Assembly: GCF_900111325.1 (NCBI RefSeq)
Contig: NZ_FOGW01000012.1
Span: 1 to 64,000, forward strand
Direction of reading: 5' to 3'
DNA: 64,000 nt
Source: Lachnobacterium bovis
Lineage (GTDB): Bacteria > Bacillota > Clostridia > Lachnospirales > Lachnospiraceae
Part shown: positions 1 through 8,473 of the stretch, in pieces
Numbering within the stretch: position 1 is the first letter of the stretch
How the letters are laid out: every line of letters begins with the position of its first letter
Position numbers and translations under genes: made by a program
Notes under the pieces: generated by a model
Seen by the model: the letters and a program-made list of their open reading frames with translations, nothing else
What the model was told of the DNA's origin: nothing
The model's database searches: none

Positions 1-47
1 TTATTATATCACGGGAGGTTTTTACTGTAAGCTAAAGCGTCTGTTGT

Positions 48-70
48 CCCCCTGCATAGCAGGGGGTTTA
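48..70 (+). terminator. Probable intrinsic terminator at window start
   Basis: An 8-bp GC-rich stem (CCCCCTGC at 48-55, GCAGGGGG at 59-66) with a 3-nt loop is followed by a short T-rich stretch. It would end a plus-strand transcript that enters from outside the window. The T-tract is weak. Confidence 0.5.
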
Positions 71-90
71 TTAAAACCTTGCTACACAAT

Positions 91-126
91 AAAAATAACT
101 TCTGGTCCAATGGACCAGAAGTTATT
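91..126 (-). terminator. Intrinsic terminator of the 165-residue HTH-like gene
   Basis: A perfect 16-bp inverted repeat (94-109 with 111-126) with almost no loop runs on the minus strand into a T-rich tract. The stop codon of the gene at 125-622 lies inside the stem. Confidence 0.8.
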
Positions 127-622
127 AATCTTCTAATTTATCTTCAATATCTTCTAATAAATGCATAGAAATATCTAAAACTGTTCGTAATTGCTTAACC
201 ACAGATTTGTACTTATCTTTGTTTTTCTTATCTATCTTTGCTAAGTTCAATGATTTACTAACCGCTACTCGTGTTGCTTCAACTAAAGCTTCTTCTACTG
301 CTCCTTTTGATTTATTCTTCCCATTTAGTACATCTTCTAAAAAATCATTTTCGGGTTCTACTCTGTCAATCCATGGTAACTTTCTAGAATTAGTCCGTTT
401 TCCTAAATACCTCCTACAAGCAACTACATATCCATATATTGCTTCATGTATTGCATTAGGAGTCACTTCATACTTTTTAGCCAACTGACTTTCATTTACC
501 CCTTTCATATACGTTTTTACAACACTATTTTGAAAACTAGTAACTCCAGCCTTTGACGCATATTTTGTTAAATTTTCTTCCTCAATTATTTTCCTTAGAT
601 AATGTGGCTCATGTCTTTCCAT
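125..622 (-). CDS. Unrecognised 165-residue protein with a helix-turn-helix-like segment
   Basis: I do not recognise the family. Residues about 40-65 (GVNESQLAKKYEVTPNAIHE) look like a helix-turn-helix of the resolvase/sigma type, so DNA binding is plausible. The rest is charged and probably helical, with a lysine-rich middle (KNKSKG, KKNKDKYK) and an acidic C-terminus. There is no signal peptide or membrane segment. The ATG is preceded by AGGAGAGGTAGGA, and the stop lies in a strong terminator hairpin. It sits downstream of a restriction-modification operon on a mobile island, so it could be a regulator or a small accessory protein of that island. That role is inference from position only. 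Confidence 0.6.
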   Translation of the reverse strand: MERHEPHYLRKIIEEENLTKYASKAGVTSFQNSVVKTYMKGVNESQLAKKYEVTPNAIHEAIYGYVVACRRYLGKRTNSRKLPWIDRVEPENDFLEDVLNGKNKSKGAVEEALVEATRVAVSKSLNLAKIDKKNKDKYKSVVKQLRTVLDISMHLLEDIEDKLED

Positions 623-739
623 TCCTACCTCTCCTCATACAACGATGCTTTTTATTAGTTTACTTTCTAGATATAATCATAAATTAATTCTTCCCCCTTC
701 ATATAAATAATACCACTCATATGTTGACAGTAGGAACCC

Positions 740-836
740 ACGGTTGCGCAAAAAGGCATAAAGAAAGGCTCCCATACCCAAGTAATCAAAACTCGAATAA
801 AGAGCCTTTTCGCAAGTGATAGCTTAGCACAACCGT
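740..836. other. 97-bp imperfect palindrome with nested and competing stems
   Basis: The outer arms ACGGTTGCGC (740-749) and GCACAACCGT (827-836) pair with one mismatch. The inner arms AAAGGCTC (764-771) and GAGCCTTT (802-809) pair perfectly. The right inner arm can also pair with 744-757 (TTGCG plus AAAAGGC against GCCTTTT plus CGCAA), so two folds compete. It lies just downstream of the restriction operon. It could be a structured RNA end, a terminator-like element or a small non-autonomous mobile repeat. A 61-residue reading frame crosses it, but the palindrome explains the region better. Confidence 0.55.
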
Positions 837-855
837 CACCTACTATAAACATATT

Positions 856-2016
856 CTATCTTTCCCAGTCTTTATATCCTAATGCACTCATATAATTTTT
901 CAAACATGCTGGAATATTCTTATATATTCCGTCATTAATTTCGTCTGTCATAGATAATTCTTTTAGAGGTAAAAAATTAAAAACATAATGCTTTTTTCCC
1001 GCTACTTTTGTTGATGTAATAGCCCCTATTTCTCTCTCTAATATCAATAAGCACGTCCCAATATAGTTTGATTTTTTCGCCATATCATCTGTAAGATTTT
1101 TTAAAGGCTTTCCATTATACATTCTCAAGATTTCATCTTTTATTTCTTTCTGCGTTACTGTTATATTCTTCCAATCACTACCTTTAGAACTAGCTATATT
1201 TAACATAGCAGTAACTACGTTAACTATAGTGTCATTGTAATAATTAAAAATAAATGTCTTTACAAAATCAACATATTTTGATTTTAACATTTCCAATCCA
1301 TATGCTGTTGGAACATTATAATCATCAATTAACGCTAGATCTCTAAGTAATATTCCTACGTTTCTTGCATTTCCTGGATGTGTAGCACCATATGTTGTTA
1401 ATACACTTGTCAGCAGCTTATTAATGTTAGATGTACCTCCATTAAAAACCTGATTTTTATTATCTTCATATAACGCCATTAATGCCATATATACTTCATT
1501 TATTTCAATATCTCTAGCAAATGGAATTCCAGTAAGTTTTAAACTATTACTCTTTACTGAAATTATTCTACTTATATCTTTTTTTGAATATAACGCATAT
1601 TCATCAGTTGGCAATTTAGTTCCACCTAATGCTGTACTATCTATTACAACTAGATTATCTGCCTTTTCAAAATGCATTAAATCCCAATGTGGTATTTTAT
1701 CTATAACTTTTTTATCAGCTACATACAACGTTTTCGCATTAGGGGTAAAACTAGCTTTATTTCTTTGAATGGCATAATAATACTGTTCTATTTGCCCTAG
1801 CCCTCTAACAAATTCAGTTAAATCTGGTTCACCTTTACATTCAATTAATCCTAGTATTTTTCCAGTTATTTTATCAAAAACAGCCCAATCTGCCGCTCCT
1901 CCATAGTCTAATTTATATTGTGGAACCAAATAAAAATTACCACTTGGCGATAAATGCTTCGCAACAAAACTATTCTGATATGTATTTATAAATTTACTAA
2001 CATCTTTTTCGTTCAT
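856..2016 (-). CDS. Putative PD-(D/E)xK nuclease subunit of the restriction operon
   Basis: This 386-residue soluble protein is the last gene of the restriction-modification operon, 14 bp after the LlaJI-type nuclease. The N-terminal part has a PD-(D/E)xK core: Asp43 in GAADWAVFD, then E59-C-K61 in LGLIECKGE, then a Gln-bearing helix (GQIEQYYYAI). The remaining 280 residues are not recognised and may bind DNA or partners. The start is backed by AGGGGGA upstream of ATG. BsuMI of Bacillus subtilis also needs several restriction genes beside its methylase genes, so this is probably a second nuclease or cleavage-complex subunit. The catalytic assignment is by motif only; the partnership is inferred from the operon. 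Confidence 0.65.
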   Translation of the reverse strand: MNEKDVSKFINTYQNSFVAKHLSPSGNFYLVPQYKLDYGGAADWAVFDKITGKILGLIECKGEPDLTEFVRGLGQIEQYYYAIQRNKASFTPNAKTLYVADKKVIDKIPHWDLMHFEKADNLVVIDSTALGGTKLPTDEYALYSKKDISRIISVKSNSLKLTGIPFARDIEINEVYMALMALYEDNKNQVFNGGTSNINKLLTSVLTTYGATHPGNARNVGILLRDLALIDDYNVPTAYGLEMLKSKYVDFVKTFIFNYYNDTIVNVVTAMLNIASSKGSDWKNITVTQKEIKDEILRMYNGKPLKNLTDDMAKKSNYIGTCLLILEREIGAITSTKVAGKKHYVFNFLPLKELSMTDEINDGIYKNIPACLKNYMSALGYKDWER

Positions 2017-2030
2017 AATTTCCCCCTGAT

Positions 2031-3254
2031 TTATTCAAATGATTTCAATATCAAATCTGATAATTGATTAATCTCTTCTCTATTATTTCTTACACAGCTA
2101 TACATAAGATGATTTATGTCTACTAATATTCCTTCTACATGTTCATAATTATTATTAAATTTTTCCCATTCTGCATCTGCATAACCAATATATTTGTAAT
2201 TTTTCGTCGTCGGAAAATATTTCCCATTTTTGGAATACGGCATCAAAAAAGCATTATATGTTTTTAAGATATTTCCATCCTTATCCTTCATATTGTTTTT
2301 TTCAATATATTGGGCATATATAATCTGTTTTGCTATAGAAGACGTAGATGGTAGATGCGCCGGTATGGCTGTCACTCCGTATTTATAATATTTTGCATCT
2401 AACACAAATGCTATTCCATCTTTCATCATTATTGTATCTGGTTCTAAAACACTATTCTTTTTACTATTTCCACTTAAATGCCAATTACTACTTGGGAAAT
2501 AGTATTCTTTATTATCTATACCAAACACATAATCAATCATATTTTCCCATACATATTCAAATCTATTTGTTCCAAAAGAAAATGATTCCATATCATCTTC
2601 CTCGGATGCATCAGCAATTACATTTAACATATGATTAAACAACATACGTTTTTTATCATCAAAGGTTTGATTTAAAGACTGTTTTACTACAATTTCAAAT
2701 AACTTTTGATCAAATTTCAATTTAGGTCTTTGAGGAATGTAGGATGTATACAGCCACCCCAGTTTTTTAAAACATTTATACACACAAGCTTGGTGCACAA
2801 GTGTAATAAGTTCATTTTGATTGATTGAAAGATCCTTTACAACAAAATCTAAATACACAAAACTATTATTTACAGGATACGGTTTCTGTGTTCTTATAGT
2901 TTTATTCCAGTTTATTTTTCCCCTCTTAGCCTGTTTATATTTTATTTCCTTTTCTACATAATAGCCATTAAGTAGATAATCTTTAATAATATAGAGATAT
3001 GAAAATAGTGGAAATCCCTTTTTTTTCTTTTCATCTGGAGTTTTTAAAACCGAATTACTCGACTGCGAAAACTTTCCAAGTGTTTGTAATAAGCATAAAA
3101 TGTTACTTCTTACCTCATTATTGTTTTCCCCTATATTGAATCCTATTGGAAATATAACATTAATAGTATTATTCTCGCATTTTACTCCTATAAAAGTATC
3201 TTCCGAATATAAATCTACATTTTTACATATATCTATTAAATTAAACTTATCCAT
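2031..3254 (-). CDS. LlaJI-type (McrC-like) restriction endonuclease subunit
   Basis: At 407 residues this matches the layout of LlaJI-family restriction proteins, which act like McrC beside a McrB-like motor. The middle carries RGKINWNKTI (about 111-120), typical of this group. The C-terminal nuclease core has Pro-Asp at 272-273 (EPDTIMM) followed by D286-A-K288 (FVLDAKYYK), a PD-(D/E)xK arrangement. The LPSTSSIAKQ segment after it is also family-like. Its ATG overlaps the stop of the motor gene by one base (TAATG), so the two are translationally coupled. It should cut DNA as the motor translocates. Recognition sequence cannot be read from the sequence. Confidence 0.8.
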   Translation of the reverse strand: MDKFNLIDICKNVDLYSEDTFIGVKCENNTINVIFPIGFNIGENNNEVRSNILCLLQTLGKFSQSSNSVLKTPDEKKKKGFPLFSYLYIIKDYLLNGYYVEKEIKYKQAKRGKINWNKTIRTQKPYPVNNSFVYLDFVVKDLSINQNELITLVHQACVYKCFKKLGWLYTSYIPQRPKLKFDQKLFEIVVKQSLNQTFDDKKRMLFNHMLNVIADASEEDDMESFSFGTNRFEYVWENMIDYVFGIDNKEYYFPSSNWHLSGNSKKNSVLEPDTIMMKDGIAFVLDAKYYKYGVTAIPAHLPSTSSIAKQIIYAQYIEKNNMKDKDGNILKTYNAFLMPYSKNGKYFPTTKNYKYIGYADAEWEKFNNNYEHVEGILVDINHLMYSCVRNNREEINQLSDLILKSFE

Positions 3255-4624
3255 TATAAATCACCTTTTATCGGTTCATCTATTTCAGTGGTATAATCTG
3301 TATCTTCTCTAATATTAAATAAACCTTCAGCAAATACCTTTAATCTTTCATTTCTAGCAGATTTTTCAAACTTATCTATGACTAGTTCTAATGTTGAATA
3401 ATCTTTTTCATTAAAAATGATATCTCTTGAAAACTTTACTGCATCATCCCACAAATACTTAATCACCTTTTCTGGGAAATTATTTCCTGTTTTTAGATCT
3501 TCTTCCTTTATAAAATATGTTCCTAATCTTTTATCCTCTGTTGATGCCATAGGATTATTAGAAACAATTCTATTATTAACTGTTTCATTAAACTCTTTCC
3601 ACGTAATTGTAGTATCTAGGATTGTCGTATTCGCAAATTCATGATCCGGACTAAAAATATTAGGTATTTGTCTCATTTCCCATCTTCTTTGAAATGCAGT
3701 ATCTAATGTAAAAACATTTTGATCTGAAGTATTCATAGTCGCTAAAATAGTAACATTATTAGGAATAACAACATCTTCTAATGCTTTATCCTCACCATAT
3801 ACAGATTTAGCAATATCAATATTCTTAATGCCATACTTACTTTCTCCTAAATCATTTCTATCTAACAATTGGAAAATATCTCCAAATATAGCAGGCGCAT
3901 TTCCTCTATTTATTTCTTCTATAATTAAATAGAACATCTTGTTTTTTTCTTTTTTTGCCTTTTTTATTATACGTGTAAATGGACCTTCTACAAACTTATA
4001 TTCTATCGTTTTACCATCTTCTGCTATCTGCGGTAATATTTGTCCTACAAAATCAGAATATGTATATTCCGGATGAAAAACTATTCGCTCCATCACAGAG
4101 TTGTCATTACAAATTTTATCTACAGCATGACTCTTACCACTGCCAGGCACACCATAAAATAATATATTTTTCCCACGTAAATCTTTATTCAAATCTTCAT
4201 CATCTTCACTGTATTGTTCATCATTATCATCTACACAAACTATAGTAGCTTGTTTATTTTTCATCATCGCTGCTAATGTCTCAAACTCTGAATCCTGTGG
4301 CTCCACAATTTCTAACAAAAAGTATTCTCGCATTTTCGTCATCTTTATAATATTACCTGCAGCAAAAGATTTGTCTGAATACAACACAAGCTTTGATAAA
4401 GTTAAAGTTCCTCTTTCTGAAGAAAATCTATATGAATTAGCATTTCCTGCGGCTTTAGAAACTATAACATCCGCTACTTGGCCACTATATGCTTCCTTAA
4501 TCTTAACCTTAATTCCAGATGCCTCATTAGGATCTCCACCAAAGAAATTTTGATATGCCTCAGCAGTTGTTTCAATCTGTTTTTTTGTATCATTATTCGT
4601 AACATTTTTTAAATAGACTAGCAT
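3254..4624 (-). CDS. McrB-like AAA+ motor of the restriction system
   Basis: The protein is 456 residues. An N-terminal domain of about 140 residues, probably for DNA recognition, is followed by an acidic linker and an AAA+ domain. Numbered from the chosen start, Walker A is GVPGSGKS (158-165), Walker B LIIEEINRGN (233-242), the McrB-type MNTSD motif lies at 297-301 and the QRRWEMR arginine segment at 312-318. EEINRGN and MNTSD are hallmarks of the McrB GTPase branch, so it probably uses GTP. I chose the ATG at 4624 because GGAGGG sits four bases before it. An upstream in-frame ATG at 4672 lies inside a terminator hairpin and has no ribosome binding site. Confidence 0.85.
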   Translation of the reverse strand: MLVYLKNVTNNDTKKQIETTAEAYQNFFGGDPNEASGIKVKIKEAYSGQVADVIVSKAAGNANSYRFSSERGTLTLSKLVLYSDKSFAAGNIIKMTKMREYFLLEIVEPQDSEFETLAAMMKNKQATIVCVDDNDEQYSEDDEDLNKDLRGKNILFYGVPGSGKSHAVDKICNDNSVMERIVFHPEYTYSDFVGQILPQIAEDGKTIEYKFVEGPFTRIIKKAKKEKNKMFYLIIEEINRGNAPAIFGDIFQLLDRNDLGESKYGIKNIDIAKSVYGEDKALEDVVIPNNVTILATMNTSDQNVFTLDTAFQRRWEMRQIPNIFSPDHEFANTTILDTTITWKEFNETVNNRIVSNNPMASTEDKRLGTYFIKEEDLKTGNNFPEKVIKYLWDDAVKFSRDIIFNEKDYSTLELVIDKFEKSARNERLKVFAEGLFNIREDTDYTTEIDEPIKGDL

Positions 4625-4634
4625 TTTACCCTCC

Positions 4635-4685
4635 AAAAAAACCGCAATTAAATACTGGAAATATCTTTCCAATTTTAATTGCGGT
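4635..4685 (-). terminator. Terminator/attenuator between methyltransferase and restriction genes
   Basis: A 12-bp perfect stem (4641-4652 with 4674-4685) is extended by an inner TGGAAA/TTTCCA stem (4656-4661 with 4666-4671) and followed on the minus strand by a T-tract. GGAGGG, the ribosome binding site of the McrB-like gene, begins right at the end of that T-tract. Only readthrough transcripts should reach the restriction genes from the methyltransferase promoter. Confidence 0.85.
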
Positions 4686-4691
4686 CAACTT

Positions 4692-5972
4692 TTATTTTTT
4701 ATTACTTCTACTATAGTACTTATCTAATAATTCTTTTGCTTTAGATGCCACTGCCGTAGACAATGGTGGTGGAACAGCATTTCCAACCTCTTCACATCTT
4801 TTGGTATGACTCCCAATAAACTTATAATTTACCGGAAATCCAGTAATTGTCGCCGCCTCTCTAACTGTAATACTCCTATCCTCCCACGGATGTACTGGAA
4901 AATTACTATGACCTGGAACTAAAGTAGGACTAGCTTCATATCTACTTAGTCTCATAGTATTTCCTCTAGAATAGAACTTACTTATTTTTAAATCATCTGG
5001 TACAGAATCCATATGATTTGCAATATTATCACCTTCTGGGATTAGCTTAAATCTAGCAACTGTTTTTGCTGCGTGATTCATTGGCTTATTATCATAATCA
5101 TCTTTATTCGAATAATCTATTTCAGAAAGTGCATCTCCTACAGTTTTAACCGGCTTATATTTATGGCCTTCTACATACAAATATGGATATTTTTTTCTTA
5201 GAGAAGCATCTTCACAAACAGCTTCCGGAAACTCATATTCAATATTGATATCATCTCTGACAGCAACAATTATAATTCTCTCCCTTTTTGTAGCTGCACC
5301 ATAACAAGCAGAGTTAACTGGATGAGCGTACACAACATAGCCTAGTTTACTATATAAATCAAGTATATCATCATATACAGATTTCATATAGCCACAATTT
5401 TTAATTTCTCTAAGCAATTGTTCTTTTTCTCTTCTTAATTGCTTGCCTTTTTCCTCAAACTCTTGTGTTAAACTATTAGTTTTTCTAAGATTCGCCTTCT
5501 CGCCTTTATAGTTTTCTAAGTCCTGCCATACCTTATCAACTCTCTCTTTAATATCTTCTGGCGTCTCAGGAGAGAGTACTTCAGCTGTTTGTATCCCTGG
5601 CACATTTTCTATAATACTAATCTTTGGCTTAACTGCTTCAACTATCTCTAATTGCTTATGGTAAAAATAATTTCTTTCATCATTTGGTGAACGTTCTCCA
5701 GCTAAACTAAAGCCTTTACACACGATTCCTCCAAATAATACATCTAATTCGCCCACTTTAAGATTTGATTTTTTTAATATATCTCTTGGGTTGATATCGA
5801 CAATACTCGTCTCATCCACTATCGCTGTATCTTTTATTTCAGGATTATTAATCAACAATGTTTCCATCGCTTCATGGCAAAAATCATTTACATACCTTGA
5901 TTGAAAGCCATTATTTTTAAACCCTAAATGGGAACCTCCCGCTCCCACAAATGTTTCAAATATTGTATACAT
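4692..5972 (-). CDS. DNA cytosine-5 methyltransferase
   Basis: This 426-residue modification enzyme should methylate cytosine at C5 in the system's target and so protect host DNA. Motif I is FETFVGAGGSHLGF (5-18), the catalytic Cys85 lies in GGIVCKGFSLAG, ENV is at 122-124, motif VIII ATKRERIIIV is at 228-236, and IX/X are VREAATITGFP and EEVGNAVPPPL near the C-terminus. Motif IV is unusual: the common PCQ triplet reads VCK. A charged helical insert (about 140-195) separates motifs VI and VIII. It is the first gene of the operon, with AAGGAGA before the ATG and its own promoter at 6079-6107. Only one methyltransferase is present, whereas LlaJI and BsuMI have two. Confidence 0.93.
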   Translation of the reverse strand: MYTIFETFVGAGGSHLGFKNNGFQSRYVNDFCHEAMETLLINNPEIKDTAIVDETSIVDINPRDILKKSNLKVGELDVLFGGIVCKGFSLAGERSPNDERNYFYHKQLEIVEAVKPKISIIENVPGIQTAEVLSPETPEDIKERVDKVWQDLENYKGEKANLRKTNSLTQEFEEKGKQLRREKEQLLREIKNCGYMKSVYDDILDLYSKLGYVVYAHPVNSACYGAATKRERIIIVAVRDDINIEYEFPEAVCEDASLRKKYPYLYVEGHKYKPVKTVGDALSEIDYSNKDDYDNKPMNHAAKTVARFKLIPEGDNIANHMDSVPDDLKISKFYSRGNTMRLSRYEASPTLVPGHSNFPVHPWEDRSITVREAATITGFPVNYKFIGSHTKRCEEVGNAVPPPLSTAVASKAKELLDKYYSRSNKK

Positions 5973-6078
5973 GTATTATTCTCCTTATATATTTCTATTA
6001 TCTTTCAATAAAAAATACCAATTTCCCATTTTATTAGTTCCTTGATACACTTACCGCAGGATAATATGAAACTTATTT

Positions 6079-6107
6079 ATTATACCTCAAAACCACTTCA
6101 TTTTCAA
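6079..6107 (-). promoter_or_regulatory. Promoter of the restriction-modification operon
   Basis: On the minus strand TTGAAA (-35) and TATAAT (-10) are separated by exactly 17 bp. It lies just after the stop of the membrane protein gene and about 100 nt before the methyltransferase ATG, so the operon has its own start separate from the replication module. Confidence 0.7.
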
Positions 6108-6114
6108 GTAATTC

Positions 6115-6543
6115 TCATTTTTCTTGATCATCTATTCTTCTAACTCTAGGTGTCAGTGCCGTCTTTCTCTCCAACCATGGTAAAGTTGCATTTATCAGCA
6201 CACAAGCCTCAATAAGAACCATAATTACAAGAATTACTCCTTTTACAATGATTCTCACCACGTTATTACCTATATGATCCGCCGGAACCCAGAATAATCC
6301 AGTCAACATAATCACACTCGCTATACTCGGAGCTAATGCTATGATTGGAACATATGATAATAAAATGTACGCCGCAAAGAATGCAGCCACCACTCCATAT
6401 GTTCCTGCTGTTCCAACAATAGGCGATAATTTCTGATGAACTGGAATGCACCAAACGATTGCAGGTAGCAAATTTATCATGGGAAATTTAAAATTCTTTT
6501 CATATTTACTTGTTTTTGTTTCTTCAACAATATACTTAGCCAT
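6115..6543 (-). CDS. Small integral membrane protein of the replication module
   Basis: The 142-residue protein has a short charged N-terminus and about four hydrophobic segments (roughly LLPAIVWCIPV, YGVVAAFFAAYILLSYVPIIALAP, IASVIMLTGLFWV and IIVKGVILVIMVLIEACVLI), then a basic C-terminal tail (RKTALTPRVRR). I do not recognise a family. The ATG at 6543 is preferred because GGAGG stands seven bases before it; the ATG two codons upstream would be too close. It follows repA by 14 bp and is probably cotranscribed with it. A role in transfer or cell-surface anchoring of the element is possible but unsupported. Confidence 0.7.
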   Translation of the reverse strand: MAKYIVEETKTSKYEKNFKFPMINLLPAIVWCIPVHQKLSPIVGTAGTYGVVAAFFAAYILLSYVPIIALAPSIASVIMLTGLFWVPADHIGNNVVRIIVKGVILVIMVLIEACVLINATLPWLERKTALTPRVRRIDDQEK

Positions 6544-6557
6544 AATCATTCCTCCAA

Positions 6558-7565
6558 TTACATTGTACCATACATATCATGATTTACCTCCGCGGTATAG
6601 TAATGATTTATCGTATTGGGCGCGTTATAGAGTGCTGTTGTTAGGTATGCTTTGATATTTGACACCTTGGTTGTATTATTCTTCATACAGCCGATGACAT
6701 ATTCCAAGTGGGTAGAGTTAAGCTTCAAGAACTTACTCTTAACCAAGCTATAAGGATAGTCCTCTCCTGCAATGCGGATAGTTTTGCGAGGAACACAAAC
6801 AACATCGCAAATTAGCTGATAAAGTTCATCATACATGTCCCTGTCAAGCCACTTGGGATCACTCATCATAATATCGTAGTCGATGTTCTCACGAATAAGT
6901 TCCATGTATGCTGTAGTCTCATCCATCTGATCCATCCTCGTAACACGGATAGGGTTATCAATATGCTCACCTGATAGACTGATATGATTAGTCTCACTAT
7001 AATCTGTATTGTTAAAATCATTATTATTCAGGTCTGAATTCTGTACTACCCCTGGTAAAGAATCCTGACCGGTACCAGTACTACTATCTGACTGGTCTTC
7101 CTCATATACCGGTTCATCTTTTATACTGGTCTGATTATTAGACTGGTCTTCTTTCACCGGTTCTTTTTTCTTACCTGTACAATTTTCTGACCGGTCTAAT
7201 GCTTCTTCTCCCCCAGATACAAAGTTTTTAACGTAAATGATGTTAGCAAGCCCATTTTTCTGCTCTACATCTATAAGTCCAATTGCTTGCAACTCTTTCA
7301 ACATATTTACAGCCGTCATCTTGCTACAATTTAAATCGGCCATAATACTTTTAAGCGAATATTTGATATAAACTCTATTCTCTTCATCAAACCATCCGCT
7401 TCTAACTGATAATGACATACGATCTAACATCAAACCATACAGAAGCTTAGAATTATTAGATATATCTTTAAATCTGTCATCTGTTATCAAAGCCTTTGGC
7501 AGACGGTAGAACGTAAACTGCTCTGCCTCCTGCCCATAATAAAACTCCAGCTTAAGCCTCTCCAT
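6558..7565 (-). CDS. repA: RepA_N-type replication initiator protein A
   Basis: The N-terminal part (about 12-110, EQFTFYRLPKALITD and SKLLYGLMLDRM through a winged-helix segment around KYSLKSIMADLNCSK) is the RepA_N initiator domain of theta-replicating plasmids and integrative elements of Firmicutes. A low-complexity linker rich in Asn, Asp and Ser (about 125-205) leads to a C-terminal domain of the type found in these initiators (IRENIDYDIMMSD to the end). The start at 7565 overlaps the parB stop as TAATG. An upstream in-frame start would lie inside parB and lacks support. It suggests that the element can replicate, or once could, when excised. Confidence 0.85.
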   Translation of the reverse strand: MERLKLEFYYGQEAEQFTFYRLPKALITDDRFKDISNNSKLLYGLMLDRMSLSVRSGWFDEENRVYIKYSLKSIMADLNCSKMTAVNMLKELQAIGLIDVEQKNGLANIIYVKNFVSGGEEALDRSENCTGKKKEPVKEDQSNNQTSIKDEPVYEEDQSDSSTGTGQDSLPGVVQNSDLNNNDFNNTDYSETNHISLSGEHIDNPIRVTRMDQMDETTAYMELIRENIDYDIMMSDPKWLDRDMYDELYQLICDVVCVPRKTIRIAGEDYPYSLVKSKFLKLNSTHLEYVIGCMKNNTTKVSNIKAYLTTALYNAPNTINHYYTAEVNHDMYGTM

Positions 7566-8473
7566 TAACGCGGTTCCCCTTTCTCCTTCCATTCATCTAG
7601 GAGCTTTACAATTAGCTCCTCAATATCTTCATTGCTCATATCCGGAGTAAAGTAGTTATCTAACTTCTTCTGATTAAACACTACTTTACGCGGTTTCGGT
7701 TTCTTCTCAGACAGATAATCTCTTAGAAAATCTGCGTTAAGATACCCTTTTCTTGATGCTTCCTTAATTCTCGCACTCTGCTCTAAACTAAGAGACACAT
7801 TCATTTCATTTATAACGTCATAGACTATCAACTGTTGCTCCTGCGGTATAAAAGAAAGATCCACTCCTTGACGCAAGCTCAATTTCTTTTCATCCACCAT
7901 ATCAAGAAGCTTGTTATCAAGACTCGCAAGACAAATAAGGCGCTGTATGGTCTTCATACTTTCACCAGCCTGATCACTCATTTCCTGCAGAGACAAGCCT
8001 CCTCCAACGCCTTGATGCTTCATAGCCTCATATTTCATCTGATAAGCCTTAGCTCGTTCACTAATAAGAATGTCCTCACGCTGAATATTGGCATCCACCA
8101 TAATCACAACAGCTTCATCATTATCACAATCACGAATAATAACCGGCATTGTATCTTTACCTGCAAGTTCAGATGCATGCTTACGTCTATGACCGGATAT
8201 CAGTTCATATCCGCCCTCAGCCCTTGGTCTTGCAATTGCCGGTACCAAAACGCCATACTCTTTTACGCTTTCTACCATCTCTTCCATATTTTCATCATCT
8301 ACAACTCGAAAAGGATGGTTCTTAAAGGTATGAAGTTCTGATAATGGAATTTCCACAATCTGACCATCAACAGGCTTCACACCCAAATCGGCCACTTCAT
8401 TGTTCTCTTCTGTGTCAAACATATCATCAAAACTCTGAAGCTTAATTCTCTGCGAAATACCCTTACTGCTCAT
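7565..8473 (-). CDS. parB: ParB/Spo0J-family partition protein
   Basis: Of 302 residues, about 35-135 form the ParB N-terminal nuclease-like/CTP-binding fold, with GGYELISGHRRKHASELAG as the conserved box II and VIIRDCDNDEAVVIMVDANIQRE after it. A helix-turn-helix follows (about 160-185, LSLQEMSDQAGESMKTIQRL), then a basic C-terminal region. It binds parS-like sites and works with ParA to segregate DNA. Its start overlaps the parA stop by 11 bp, with GAGG upstream. I saw no convincing parS palindrome. The gene shares the higher GC of this half of the island. Confidence 0.9.
   Translation of the reverse strand: MSSKGISQRIKLQSFDDMFDTEENNEVADLGVKPVDGQIVEIPLSELHTFKNHPFRVVDDENMEEMVESVKEYGVLVPAIARPRAEGGYELISGHRRKHASELAGKDTMPVIIRDCDNDEAVVIMVDANIQREDILISERAKAYQMKYEAMKHQGVGGGLSLQEMSDQAGESMKTIQRLICLASLDNKLLDMVDEKKLSLRQGVDLSFIPQEQQLIVYDVINEMNVSLSLEQSARIKEASRKGYLNADFLRDYLSEKKPKPRKVVFNQKKLDNYFTPDMSNEDIEELIVKLLDEWKEKGEPR

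Noticed and set aside
740..836. Integron attC site
   Set aside because: The imperfect palindrome has similar size, but the conserved RYYYAAC/GTTRRRY ends of attC do not fit and there is no integron integrase.
667..852. 61-residue reading frame downstream of the restriction operon
   Set aside because: It lies over the 740-836 palindrome, has no good ribosome binding site and no recognisable domain; the repeat structure explains the sequence better.
4625..4672. Sixteen extra N-terminal residues of the McrB-like protein
   Set aside because: The upstream ATG lies inside a terminator hairpin without a ribosome binding site; GGAGGG points to the ATG at 4624.
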